The position numbers and the translations under genes were made by a program. Positions 8,986 through 17,100 of a stretch of DNA of 27,587 bases are shown here, in pieces (the first letter of the stretch is position 1; the number at the start of each line of letters is the position of its first letter). Location of the stretch: positions 1 to 27,587 of the forward strand of contig DEJO01000037.1 of assembly GCA_002353555.1 (NCBI GenBank), in the 5' to 3' direction. The DNA is from Prevotella sp. UBA2746 (GTDB lineage Bacteria > Bacteroidota > Bacteroidia > Bacteroidales > Bacteroidaceae). The notes under the pieces are model-generated. The model had not been told where the DNA came from, ran no database searches, and saw only the letters and a list, made by a program, of their open reading frames with translations.

Positions 8986-9723
8986 TTACATGTTCATACC
9001 ACCGTCAACCTGGATGACCTGACCGCTGACATAGCTGGAGAGGTCGCTGGCAAGATAGACGGCAGTGTTGGCAATGTCCTCTACCTGTCCGCCACGACGC
9101 AGAGGTATCTTCTTCTTCCATTCCTCACGAACAGCGTCGGGGAGCTGGGCGGTCATGGCTGTCTCGATGAAGCCGGGAGCAATGGCGTTGGCACGGATGC
9201 CCTTCGGTCCCATCTCCTGGGCGATAGACTTGGCAAGGGCGATGAGGCCGGCCTTGGAAGCTGCATAGTTAGCTTGTCCGGCATTGCCGTGAACGCCTAC
9301 GACGCTGGCCATGTTGATGATGCTGCCACCACGCTGACGCATCATCACGGGCACACAAGCATGGATGAAGTTGAAAGCTGACTTCAGGTTAACGGCGATA
9401 ACGGCATCCCACTGCTGTTCGGTCATGCGGAGCATGAGACCGTCCTTGGTGATGCCGGCATTGTTGACGAGGATGTCGATGCCGCCAAACTCTTCCTTCA
9501 CAGCCTTGACGACCTCTTCGGTCTGGGCAAAGTCGGCTGCATTACTGGCGTAGCTCTTGGCCTTGACACCCTTGGCTGCAATCTCCTGCTCGGTTTCCTT
9601 GTTGACTTCAAGATCTGTAAATGCGATGTTTGCACCTTCTTCAGCAAACTTCAGCGCGATAGCTTTTCCGATACCGCGTGCAGCACCTGTGATCAGTGCT
9701 GTCTTACCTTCTAATAATCCCAT
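8986..9723 (-). CDS. fabG: 3-oxoacyl-[acyl-carrier-protein] reductase
   Basis: 245 aa, the normal FabG length. It catalyses NADPH-dependent reduction of beta-ketoacyl-ACP in type II fatty acid elongation, in the cytoplasm. It is a classical short-chain dehydrogenase: cofactor-binding TGAARGIG at residues 12-19, NNAG at 87-90, and catalytic tetrad N112, S140, Y153 and K157 (YAASK). The C-terminus ends in VDGGMNM, as in bona fide FabG. It follows the TetR regulator by 60 nt of AT-rich sequence with no -7/-33 pair that I could find, so it probably shares the regulator's transcript. Confidence 0.93.
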   Translation of the reverse strand: MGLLEGKTALITGAARGIGKAIALKFAEEGANIAFTDLEVNKETEQEIAAKGVKAKSYASNAADFAQTEEVVKAVKEEFGGIDILVNNAGITKDGLMLRMTEQQWDAVIAVNLKSAFNFIHACVPVMMRQRGGSIINMASVVGVHGNAGQANYAASKAGLIALAKSIAQEMGPKGIRANAIAPGFIETAMTAQLPDAVREEWKKKIPLRRGGQVEDIANTAVYLASDLSSYVSGQVIQVDGGMNM

Positions 9724-9783
9724 TTCTTTTTTATGAATTATAAATTATTAATTTTGAATTATCAATTATCAATTGTCAATTGC
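9724..9783. other. AT-rich gap of short quasi-repeats between the TetR gene and fabG
   Basis: The 60-nt gap is made of near-repeats of AATTAT, CAATTG and TCAATT, low-complexity filler common in Bacteroidales intergenic DNA. I see no promoter box. Confidence 0.45.
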
Positions 9784-10392
9784 TCACTTGAGTGCCGATG
9801 ACTTGGCACTGAGCTTTCCGAGTGCACCGTAAACCACCTTGGCAACCAACGGTCGTGAGGTTTCCGGCGTCATACCGTGACCCAAGCGACCGAAGATATA
9901 CGGCACTTCAAGTCCTTTGATACAATAGTGGGTGATGTCCGCCACCAGGTCGATGTTATCGATGTCGAACTCGCCGTCTTCCCTGCCGGCCTCATAGACC
10001 TTTCGGAACAGCTCCAACTCGTCCTCATCGAAGTTCTTACGCACCTTTTCCACCATCCAGATGTTACGGAAAAACTCCGCACGAAGGTTTCCGTTGCGGA
10101 CAACAGTCTCCTTGATCATGCTCAGATGGGTGTAGATGAGCTCGATAATCTTGTCTTGAGGACGCATCTTCTTGGCTGCCACCTCATCAAGCTTGTCTGA
10201 CAGACGCTCCAGCTCCGATTCTATGACGGCATAATAGATATCGTCCTTACTCTTAAAATAGGTGTAGAGCGTACGACGTCCCTTACCGGAAGCCACCGCA
10301 ATGTCGTTCATCGTCGTATTGGCTATGCCGTTCTTGGCAAACAACTGACGGGCTACATCTACTAATTTTTGTCTCGTTTTAGATATTGACAT
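9784..10392 (-). CDS. TetR/AcrR-family transcriptional regulator
   Basis: 202 aa. The N-terminal helix-turn-helix is clear: T-T-M-N-D-I-A-x-x-S-G-K-G-R-R-T-L-Y-T-Y-F-K-S-K at residues 26-49, followed by the alpha-helical ligand/dimer domain. The ligand-binding half is not diagnostic. Its place directly before fabG, in the same orientation and probably on one transcript, suggests control of fatty acid or envelope lipid genes, but that is inference. The promoter carries paired inverted repeats (see separate entry), so autoregulation is likely. Confidence 0.9.
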   Translation of the reverse strand: MSISKTRQKLVDVARQLFAKNGIANTTMNDIAVASGKGRRTLYTYFKSKDDIYYAVIESELERLSDKLDEVAAKKMRPQDKIIELIYTHLSMIKETVVRNGNLRAEFFRNIWMVEKVRKNFDEDELELFRKVYEAGREDGEFDIDNIDLVADITHYCIKGLEVPYIFGRLGHGMTPETSRPLVAKVVYGALGKLSAKSSALK

Positions 10393-10417
10393 CCTTCAAT
10401 CCTCCTCATGCTCTCTT

Positions 10418-10523
10418 TTGCGCAACATTAAGATTGTGTGCAAAAGTAAGCCATTTTCAGCAAACAAACAAATTTTTCAGCCGATAATTCTATTATTTTT
10501 GCACATTTTAGAACTATGTGCAA
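10418..10523. promoter_or_regulatory. Two candidate TetR operators of the form TTGCRCA-N(11-12)-TGTGCAA
   Basis: Site one is TTGCGCA at 10418-10424 and TGTGCAA at 10437-10443. Site two is TTGCACA at 10499-10505 and TGTGCAA at 10517-10523. Both have the same arms and nearly the same spacer (12 and 11 nt). Site one overlaps the -7 box and transcription start of the TetR gene, where a bound repressor would block it. No other gene nearby repeats this pattern. Confidence 0.45.
10441..10472 (-). promoter_or_regulatory. Promoter of the TetR-fabG unit
   Basis: On the minus strand a -7 box TACTTTTG (10441-10448) is preceded, after exactly 20 nt, by TTTG (10469-10472). This is the full Bacteroidetes consensus. 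The start site would be near 10434, giving a leader of about 40 nt before the ATG at 10392. Confidence 0.65.
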
Positions 10524-10686
10524 CGTTAGATTGAACCAAGAAGGCCACAACAATGAGAGTGACTAAACTGGCAGACTGAAGACTTGGTTTATGTCTTCAG
10601 AAAACACTCAGAAGCGGAAAAACACGATTGGAAAAGCCGTAAAAAAGGCAAACTATAGGATAAAACGATATTTTATACCATTTTTA
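10524..10686. other. Intergenic region between the TetR promoter and the tRNA promoter
   Basis: No gene is seen. The one structured element is a perfect 8-bp stem, CTGAAGAC (10576-10583) with GTCTTCAG (10593-10600), around a 9-nt loop. It has no T tract. The rest is AT-rich. Confidence 0.4.
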
Positions 10687-10718
10687 TTTGGTCATATCAA
10701 CGGAAAAGCGTACCTTTG
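10687..10718 (+). promoter_or_regulatory. Promoter of tRNA-Met
   Basis: TTTG at 10687-10690, a 20-nt spacer, then TACCTTTG at 10711-10718, exactly matching the Bacteroidetes -33/-7 pattern. Transcription would start about 20 nt before the tRNA 5' end. Confidence 0.7.
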
Positions 10719-10745
10719 CACTCGCTAAACAAAAAATGGTAATAT

Positions 10746-10818
10746 CGCGGAGTGGAGCAGTTGGTAGCTCGCCAGGCTCATAACCTGGAGGTCGCATGTT
10801 CGAGTCCTGCCTCCGCAA
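10746..10818 (+). tRNA. tRNA-Met(CAT), initiator-like acceptor
   Basis: A full cloverleaf can be folded. Acceptor CGCGGAG pairs with CTCCGCA, with a C1-A72 mismatch that is the hallmark of initiator tRNA. The D arm is GAGC/GCTC, the anticodon stem CCAGG/CCTGG encloses CTCATAA (anticodon CAT), and the T loop is TTCGAGT. The discriminator is A and CCA is not encoded. Two oddities: the anticodon stem lacks the three G:C pairs usual for initiators (A29:U41 here), and the T stem GCATG/CCTGC has a T-C mismatch at 10797. The gene abuts the prophage integrase, so its 3' half is probably the attachment core. Confidence 0.85.
10780..10818. other. Probable left attachment site within the tRNA-Met 3' half
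   Basis: The integrase gene starts 118 nt beyond the tRNA 3' end and the prophage extends rightwards, the standard arrangement for integration into a tRNA 3' end. The exact core cannot be bounded because the second copy (attR) lies outside the window. Confidence 0.4.
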
Positions 10819-10824
10819 CACAGC

Positions 10825-10863
10825 AAGCCGCAAGCACTTGTAAAAAAGGACTTGCGGCTTTTT
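10825..10863 (+). terminator. Intrinsic terminator of tRNA-Met
   Basis: A perfect 10-bp stem, AAGCCGCAAG (10825-10834) with CTTGCGGCTT (10851-10860), is followed by a run of T. The loop is 16 nt. It lies 6 nt after the tRNA, so it separates the tRNA from the integrase. Confidence 0.75.
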
Positions 10864-10936
10864 CAGTCCGTGTACTCGGACAAAATTCAGACAAGTTTCA
10901 TATACGTTGCTGGCATCCGCAAACAACGTAAAAAAA

Positions 10937-12112
10937 ATGTTTCCTAAAACCAAACTAAGTTATTCTGACATTTCAAGAAGCCAAATCGTTGACTTCATTC
11001 CCCCTCGCAGGCATGATGGCCGGCAGTCGTATGTATGGTTTTCGCAAGTCGATCCGCAGACCGGTAGGCTCAAAAGAAAGAAATACATGCTTGACAGGTA
11101 TAAACCTGGCAGAGAAAGGGACTATGCCGCCAATCGTATCATTGCCAACATATATAATAAGGTGTCGCACGGATGGAACGTATGGGCTCCAACAAATACC
11201 GCCCGGAGCGACACAGCTGTCAAGGATGTCCTGGAACGATACCGTGCATATATTAATAATGTACGCGCGAAAGGAGTATTGAAGATAAAGACGTTCCACG
11301 ACTATTCTTCAAGGCTACGCATCTTGGAGGAATATATCCGTGAGCAGGTGCAGCCGGTTAGGATGTGCTACCAACTGGACCAGTCTTTCTGGACGGACTT
11401 CCTGGACTATCTTCTCATCGACAGGGATTTATCCGCCAAGTCGCGCAACAACTACCGGACATGGTCATCAACCTTGTGCAGTTGGATGGTTGAGAAGCGG
11501 TATCTTCTGGAGAATCCCATCCAATATATCCACCAGCTGCCGGAGCATGACAAGCTTCGCCAGCCACTGGAGCCTGCCGACCTGAAGAAACTCAGCTGTT
11601 GGCTGTCGGAACATAACAAGCCGTTCCTCCTGGCGGTGATGATGGAATATTTCACTGCCATCAGACCTACTGAGCTGAGCTTTATCCGGCTTAGGGATAT
11701 CAATGTCAGCGAAGGCAGCGTATTTGTCAGCAGTCAGATCTCTAAGAACCGCAGGGACGGAAAGATAAAACTCCCCAACAAGGTCATCAAGCTGATGATA
11801 GAGCTACATATCTTTGACCGTCCCAACCATTTCTACCTGTTTGGCAAAGGGTTTCTTCCGGCAGGCATCCGGCAGGAGTCCCGCTATTTCACGGCTGAGT
11901 TCAACAAGGTCCGTGAAGCTTTGCATTTCCCCAGCTGCTATAAGTTTTACAGTCTCAAGGACAGCGGACTGCGCGACATCTCCAATGCCGTCGGTGTGGA
12001 GGTGGCACAGAAGCAAGCCCGCCATTCCAGCATCCAGACCACCAACCTCTACCTGAAGGGACACGGCATGAAGGTATACGATGTCCTTGCTGACTTCGAG
12101 GGATATCTATAG
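10937..12112 (+). CDS. Prophage tyrosine-type integrase
   Basis: 391 aa from the ATG at 10937 (the frame also opens at a TTG at 10907, which I consider less likely). It integrates and excises the prophage by site-specific recombination. Order: an N-terminal arm-binding part (1-85), a SAM-like core-binding domain (about 95-200), and a catalytic domain (about 215-391). Visible catalytic residues are Arg243 in AIRPTELS, His363 in ARHSS and the nucleophile Tyr372 in TTNLYLKG. The box that normally reads K-H-T or H-x-x-R is here L-K-D-S-G-L-R-D (340-347), with Asp where His is common. It is the only plus-strand protein gene of the prophage and converges on the tail gene. Its closeness to the tRNA supports tRNA-directed integration. 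Confidence 0.9.
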   Translation: MFPKTKLSYSDISRSQIVDFIPPRRHDGRQSYVWFSQVDPQTGRLKRKKYMLDRYKPGRERDYAANRIIANIYNKVSHGWNVWAPTNTARSDTAVKDVLERYRAYINNVRAKGVLKIKTFHDYSSRLRILEEYIREQVQPVRMCYQLDQSFWTDFLDYLLIDRDLSAKSRNNYRTWSSTLCSWMVEKRYLLENPIQYIHQLPEHDKLRQPLEPADLKKLSCWLSEHNKPFLLAVMMEYFTAIRPTELSFIRLRDINVSEGSVFVSSQISKNRRDGKIKLPNKVIKLMIELHIFDRPNHFYLFGKGFLPAGIRQESRYFTAEFNKVREALHFPSCYKFYSLKDSGLRDISNAVGVEVAQKQARHSSIQTTNLYLKGHGMKVYDVLADFEGYL

Positions 12113-12209
12113 TGCACACGCTGCACACGGATGCACACGCCGCATATAAAGGGCTTTCCGGACCTCTATGTGTGTGCAGCTGGTGTGCAGTTATCTTATT
12201 TTGTGTGCA
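12113..12209. repeat. Cluster of six TGCACAC motifs, three in each orientation
   Basis: TGCACAC occurs at 12113-12119, 12122-12128 and 12132-12138. Its complement GTGTGCA occurs at 12172-12178, 12183-12189 and 12203-12209. The outer part forms a perfect 9-bp inverted repeat (GCTGCACAC at 12120-12128, GTGTGCAGC at 12172-12180). The cluster fills the gap between the convergent integrase and tail genes. It may serve as a bidirectional terminator or as binding sites for a recombination or regulatory protein. Confidence 0.6.
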
Positions 12210-14105
12210 TTAATCTCCCATCTCATAGAAGTAGCCGGTTTTGATTCGGTTGATGCCGCTGTCCCCAACCTCCAGTTCCACTTTCTGGCAGATGTATTTT
12301 TTGTTCCTGAATACGAAGATTTTGGACGGGTCGGGAATGTCGTCAGTGATGAACCTGATAGTCTGCAGGTTGTGGACGTCGACGGGTATGGCTTCGTGGA
12401 AGTCGCCGATGGATGCTATGTGGGCACCCGTACCACCGCCTTCGTCGTGCAGGGATAGTGAAGCCCGTTCTTGTCGGGCGAAATCATAATATTCTCCGGT
12501 GAAGCACCACGGATAGCGATACTGCCGATAAGGGCTGTCTCCTGTCGCATTGGGATACACCGCACCATGCCCCGGATAGGTATGTAACAGCATCGATGCC
12601 TGGAACATGACCTGCATCTTCTCGTCGGTATTCTCCTCCTTGCTCTCAAGGAGGCTTTCATCGGAGAGAACATCCTGTACGGTAACGTAATATTCATCGT
12701 CGCCGGTGTCAACCGTACCACCTTCGGTTTCCTTGTCATTGGCGATGGACGGAACCTCTATATAACTGTCGAGCTGGTTCTGGTCTCTGGAGAACGTGAT
12801 GTCGGCATAGAGCTCCCTCAGTTTATCGGAATACATCGCCACGGGAACGATGGAAAATTCCTCATAGTCATCGCTCTCGATATTGCGGACTAATGGCATG
12901 AAATGACCAACCCGCATAAATCGTGGCCGGTTGTCGCCATATTTGTCTTCGTCGATGATACCGATGTGGTAGGTATCGCCAACCTTATAGATAGTTGTCA
13001 TCTGCTCCTTTGTGGAGACAGAGCCAAAATAGGTGTTTGCTGCCGATTCGGTCTCAAACTCCATCACCTTGAACTTCTTCAGTGCTGCCGGCGGCAGGAT
13101 TTCGTATAAGCTGCGGTTGGCAGAGTCCGGGAAGTCATAGCGAAGGTTGCTGACTATGATGTTCTTCAGTCCTTCATCATCGTGCTCTGCAGAGAACTCA
13201 TCGAGTGCTTCGTAGCTTACGGCTGCATGGGCTGTGACCTCCTGCGCCCGCACGATGTCTACCGTCTTCGTTTTCTCATGGAAGATGAAGGATACGTTAA
13301 ACAATTTCCTGACTTCCTCTATAAAGGTATATACCGACCAGTGGGGCAGTGCCAACCGGATGTCTAATCCAGTGCGTGCCGAGCAGATGAAGAGCCGGTT
13401 CCAAGGATCTGTGTCGAGGTCGTTGCGCTGCAGGGTAAACCCTTCGTACTCCAACACTTTGCGCAGCGCGTACATCAGGCTGGGCTGTACGGCTGGTCTC
13501 CACAGCCATGCCGTGCCGTCAAGTATGATGATGCGGTTCACGATGCGGTCGTTTGTTTCGTCCCAGGTAGGGTTGAAGGCGTACATAGGCCGTCCCTGCT
13601 GATCTCTCTTCCCAATGAAGGTACCTTGGCTCAGCTCGGTGTCAGTGTCACTGCCTATTCTGTGGGCAGCGACATATAATCTTTTTACAAATACCTCGAT
13701 TACAGGTGTGTCTGTCCGTTGGAAGGTGGTGTCTACCACATCATATGCTTCTATCTCATCAATGAAGTGGCGTGTCATCTCCGAGTTGTATTTTATTCTG
13801 CTCTTGCCGCCTACAATCTGCAGCTTCACGCTGTCCTGTGTGATGCTGGTCACGGTGCCTTTGCCGCTGATCAGCAGCCTGTTGTCAATGAAGAGCTGAC
13901 AATCTTCGTAGTCGGGCAGTTGCTTGCCTACCTCGAAGCGTGACACGTTGCGGAAGAACCGTCTGTTCTCTGGTATCGCCATGGGGAACGTAATCTGGTA
14001 GGTGTAGCTCCCACTGTCCTGCACGTACTGGTTGGCATACGTTATCTTGATGTTGTTCTTCACCTCCGGGTAAGCCACGGAGCCGTTGATGATACATTTT
14101 ATCAT
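12210..14105 (-). CDS. Phage tail-associated protein (probable baseplate/hub component)
   Basis: 631 aa, following the tape measure gene by 21 nt in the same orientation. The N-terminus (MIKCIINGSVAYPEVKNNIKITY...YTYQITFPM) is beta-rich and resembles the tail-tip proteins that sit immediately after the tape measure gene in Bacteroidales siphophages. No signal peptide or membrane segment is present, and the body is mixed alpha/beta without an enzymatic motif. Position after the tape measure is the main evidence for a distal tail or hub role; the exact structural class cannot be told without structure prediction. It is the last gene of the leftward transcript. Confidence 0.65.
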   Translation of the reverse strand: MIKCIINGSVAYPEVKNNIKITYANQYVQDSGSYTYQITFPMAIPENRRFFRNVSRFEVGKQLPDYEDCQLFIDNRLLISGKGTVTSITQDSVKLQIVGGKSRIKYNSEMTRHFIDEIEAYDVVDTTFQRTDTPVIEVFVKRLYVAAHRIGSDTDTELSQGTFIGKRDQQGRPMYAFNPTWDETNDRIVNRIIILDGTAWLWRPAVQPSLMYALRKVLEYEGFTLQRNDLDTDPWNRLFICSARTGLDIRLALPHWSVYTFIEEVRKLFNVSFIFHEKTKTVDIVRAQEVTAHAAVSYEALDEFSAEHDDEGLKNIIVSNLRYDFPDSANRSLYEILPPAALKKFKVMEFETESAANTYFGSVSTKEQMTTIYKVGDTYHIGIIDEDKYGDNRPRFMRVGHFMPLVRNIESDDYEEFSIVPVAMYSDKLRELYADITFSRDQNQLDSYIEVPSIANDKETEGGTVDTGDDEYYVTVQDVLSDESLLESKEENTDEKMQVMFQASMLLHTYPGHGAVYPNATGDSPYRQYRYPWCFTGEYYDFARQERASLSLHDEGGGTGAHIASIGDFHEAIPVDVHNLQTIRFITDDIPDPSKIFVFRNKKYICQKVELEVGDSGINRIKTGYFYEMGD

Positions 14106-14126
14106 GTTGATTGCGGTTTATGTTGT

Positions 14127-17100
14127 TTATCGGTTTTTGATCCGCTCCCACCTGCGCCATTCGCGGTCGAGTTGCTCCATGGATACGACGGCAGGCTTCG
14201 GGTCTTCCAGGTAGTCGGTGAGCTTCTCGACGGTGCCGTTCATTCCTTTAAGTGACTCTTGCAGCTCCGTGTTGTCCACCTGCACGTTGATGACCGGAGC
14301 TATCACAGATGCCGCAGCGGGTCCTCCCATGACGTTCGTCACGTCCTTTCCTGTCAGCGAACCTATAGAGTTGTTGCGCTGCGCATGGTCTAAGAGGGAG
14401 AACAACGGCTGCAGATTCCTGTTGTTCACCGCCTCATGATTGGCGACGAACTCACCCTGATGGACGACACCAGCTTCTTTTTTATAATCTTTACCGCCGG
14501 TGAAGCCGCCTTGGTAATATCCTGCTTCCTCTGCCTGGTGCTGTTTCTTGATAGCTGCAATCTGTATCATGCCCGCTGCCGTTGCCATGGCAGCAGCTAT
14601 CGGACCGAGAATCCAGCTGACTTTCGAAGCCGAGGCATAGGCGTTGATGGCAGCCATGGCTGTGCTGGCAATGGCTTGTGCAATCTCGATCTTCATCTGC
14701 TTCTTGTTGTATTTCGATTTTATGGCAGCCATTTCCTTCTGCTTCTTCTCCTCCAGTTTCTTGCGCTTCTTCTCGTTGTTGCCAGCTTTCTCTATCTCCT
14801 TGTCATACTTAGCCGCCGTGACGTTCTGCTCATACTGCGACTGAGCGGCATAGTAGGACGATGCCGCCTGCATGACCTGGTTGACAGAGTCGTAGGCAGT
14901 CTGCACCTGTGAGACCATATTGGTCAGGAACTCCGCCGTCACCTCCGCTTTGGCTTGCTGATAGGCGGCATGGTTCTCTTTGTCTTCCCCATACAACTCT
15001 TTCAGCTTTGCCATCGTATCCCGGTAATTGGTAATCAACCCGACAAACGGATTGTTTGTGAAGGATAGCCCTTGCGACGGGTCATAGCCATCTTGATTGC
15101 CCTCTTTCGCCTTATTGATCATTGATGAAACCTTTTCATCAAACTTAGCTTGTTTGGAATCTTGCCCTTGCTGAAGAGCGGCGTAATACTCATGTACCTT
15201 GTCGATGAGCTCCTGCAGCTCTTCCTTTGTCATCTCCCCAGTCTTGACAAGCTCCTGATACATGTTGTTGATGCCGAGTATAGCAGCATTCTCTTGTGCT
15301 TTAAAGTCTTGCATACCGAATTGTTCCCGGTAGTGCTGCAGCCTTTCTATGTACTTCTCGTGCAGGTCGCTCTGATGCTGAAGGCTACGCTCTGTCAATT
15401 CTGACTGGATGTCAAAGTATTCCTGTGTACCTTTACCTGTCACAGCTAATCTTTGCCTCAGTCCTTCCATCTCTATCTGGAACAGTCTTTCGTTCAGGAG
15501 ATCTTCATTTTGGTAAGCGACTGAAGACCTGTCGTTGAAGTCAACTTTAGCTGCAGCCTTCTCCAATGCCGTCCGCCTGCGTATCTCGCTGAGCTGTGCC
15601 TTGGTTATCTCCTGCTCGTACTTAAGAATTTCATCTGCTTTTTTCTTTTCTATCTCCCCTGTCTCCTGTCCGAATTTCTTGGCAACGGCAATCTGCCTGT
15701 CATATCCCTCCAGTGTCAGCTGATGGTGATTATCCAGATAAGACAAGTAATCCACATCACCCTGAGCGTAAGCCATTGTATTAAGGGCTAGCATTTGAGC
15801 GTTGTGCGCTTTTGCGGCATCCATCTCTTTCTTGTAGGCTTTCCTCTGCTCAGCATCGAGCTTCTTACGTGCAGTTTCCGCTTTGGGGGAGCCTGATGAG
15901 CCGCCTTTCCCTTTGTTGCTGCTTCCGGTGTATGTTCCTCCCCCACCTCCAGTTCTTACTGTTGGTGTAGTGGGTGAGGTCAGCAGGCTGCCCCCTCCAT
16001 TCAATTTAACTTGCTTTTCTAGGAACTCCGTATTTTTCTGATTGATTCTGAGAATGGTCTGCTCTTGCTCGATACGCTTAGTATTGTATTTTTCCAGATT
16101 TTGCAAATGTTCAATCTGCCTACCTTCTTCCCTGGTAATGCTTTTGACAAATTTTCCGTCCCGGTTCACGATGGAATAAGTACCACCGTAGCCATTGTAT
16201 TGAAGTTGGTTACCATCAACCAAACCTTTCTGTGCAAGTTGCTTGTCTACCCATTTTTGGTTGTCTCTTCGCCCCTGCAGCAGTTGTTCATGGCCGAGCG
16301 AGTTCTCCTGGATCTCCGTCATCTTATTAAATGCAGCACGTGCACGAGCAGCCCTAATAAGATTAGTGATATATCCGTCCAATGCGGATGTATTGCTGTT
16401 GATGAGCCTGTTTTCAGCTGTAAGTTGACCATGATATTCTGGTACGATTTTCTTGATTTCAGCCAACGCCTTTTTGCGATCTTCGAGTTTAGCCTTGTTA
16501 TCCTCCAGTGTCTTCCGTAGCTGTTTGAATCTTGACAACTCTTCTGCAACACTCTTATTAGCTTCTTCATTGACACTCTTCATTACTTGTTGCTGAAGTA
16601 CGAATTCGTTCGTAGCATCTTTGGCTTTCTTAGCCGCTTCGGCATTCTCATTCATCCTCGATGTTATCTCATATATTGCTACACCGACAGTAAGTAGAAC
16701 TGTCGCCAGCGCCGTCCATGGATTGGTAAGGCTTGCCATCTTTGCCGCTCTGAGTGCAACAGTATATGCCTGCACTCCTTTCGTGAGAAGTGTCCATGTT
16801 AATTGCAAGGCAAGTAGCACATTTCTTGTGAACATAGCAGCCGCGGCAAATGCTTTCTCGACCGCTAACGCACTCTTCTGGACAGCCGTCCTCATGGCGA
16901 GAAGTGCCGTCTCTGCTTTCAGGGCGATGGTCTGCGCTTTCCATATAGCTGTGAGCATGGCTATATATGTAGCATATCGCAGGACTGCTTTCCCGTTTTC
17001 ACCTAAAAACGTAGTAATAGCCAAGAGCGTCTTTACCAATAGTCCTCCGGCACTGATCGTATATGTGACAACCGGCTTCAGGCGTTCACCCAGTTCCACA

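Noticed and set aside
12120..12180. Insertion-sequence inverted repeats
   Set aside because: The 9-bp arms enclose only 43 bp and no transposase; no target duplication is visible.
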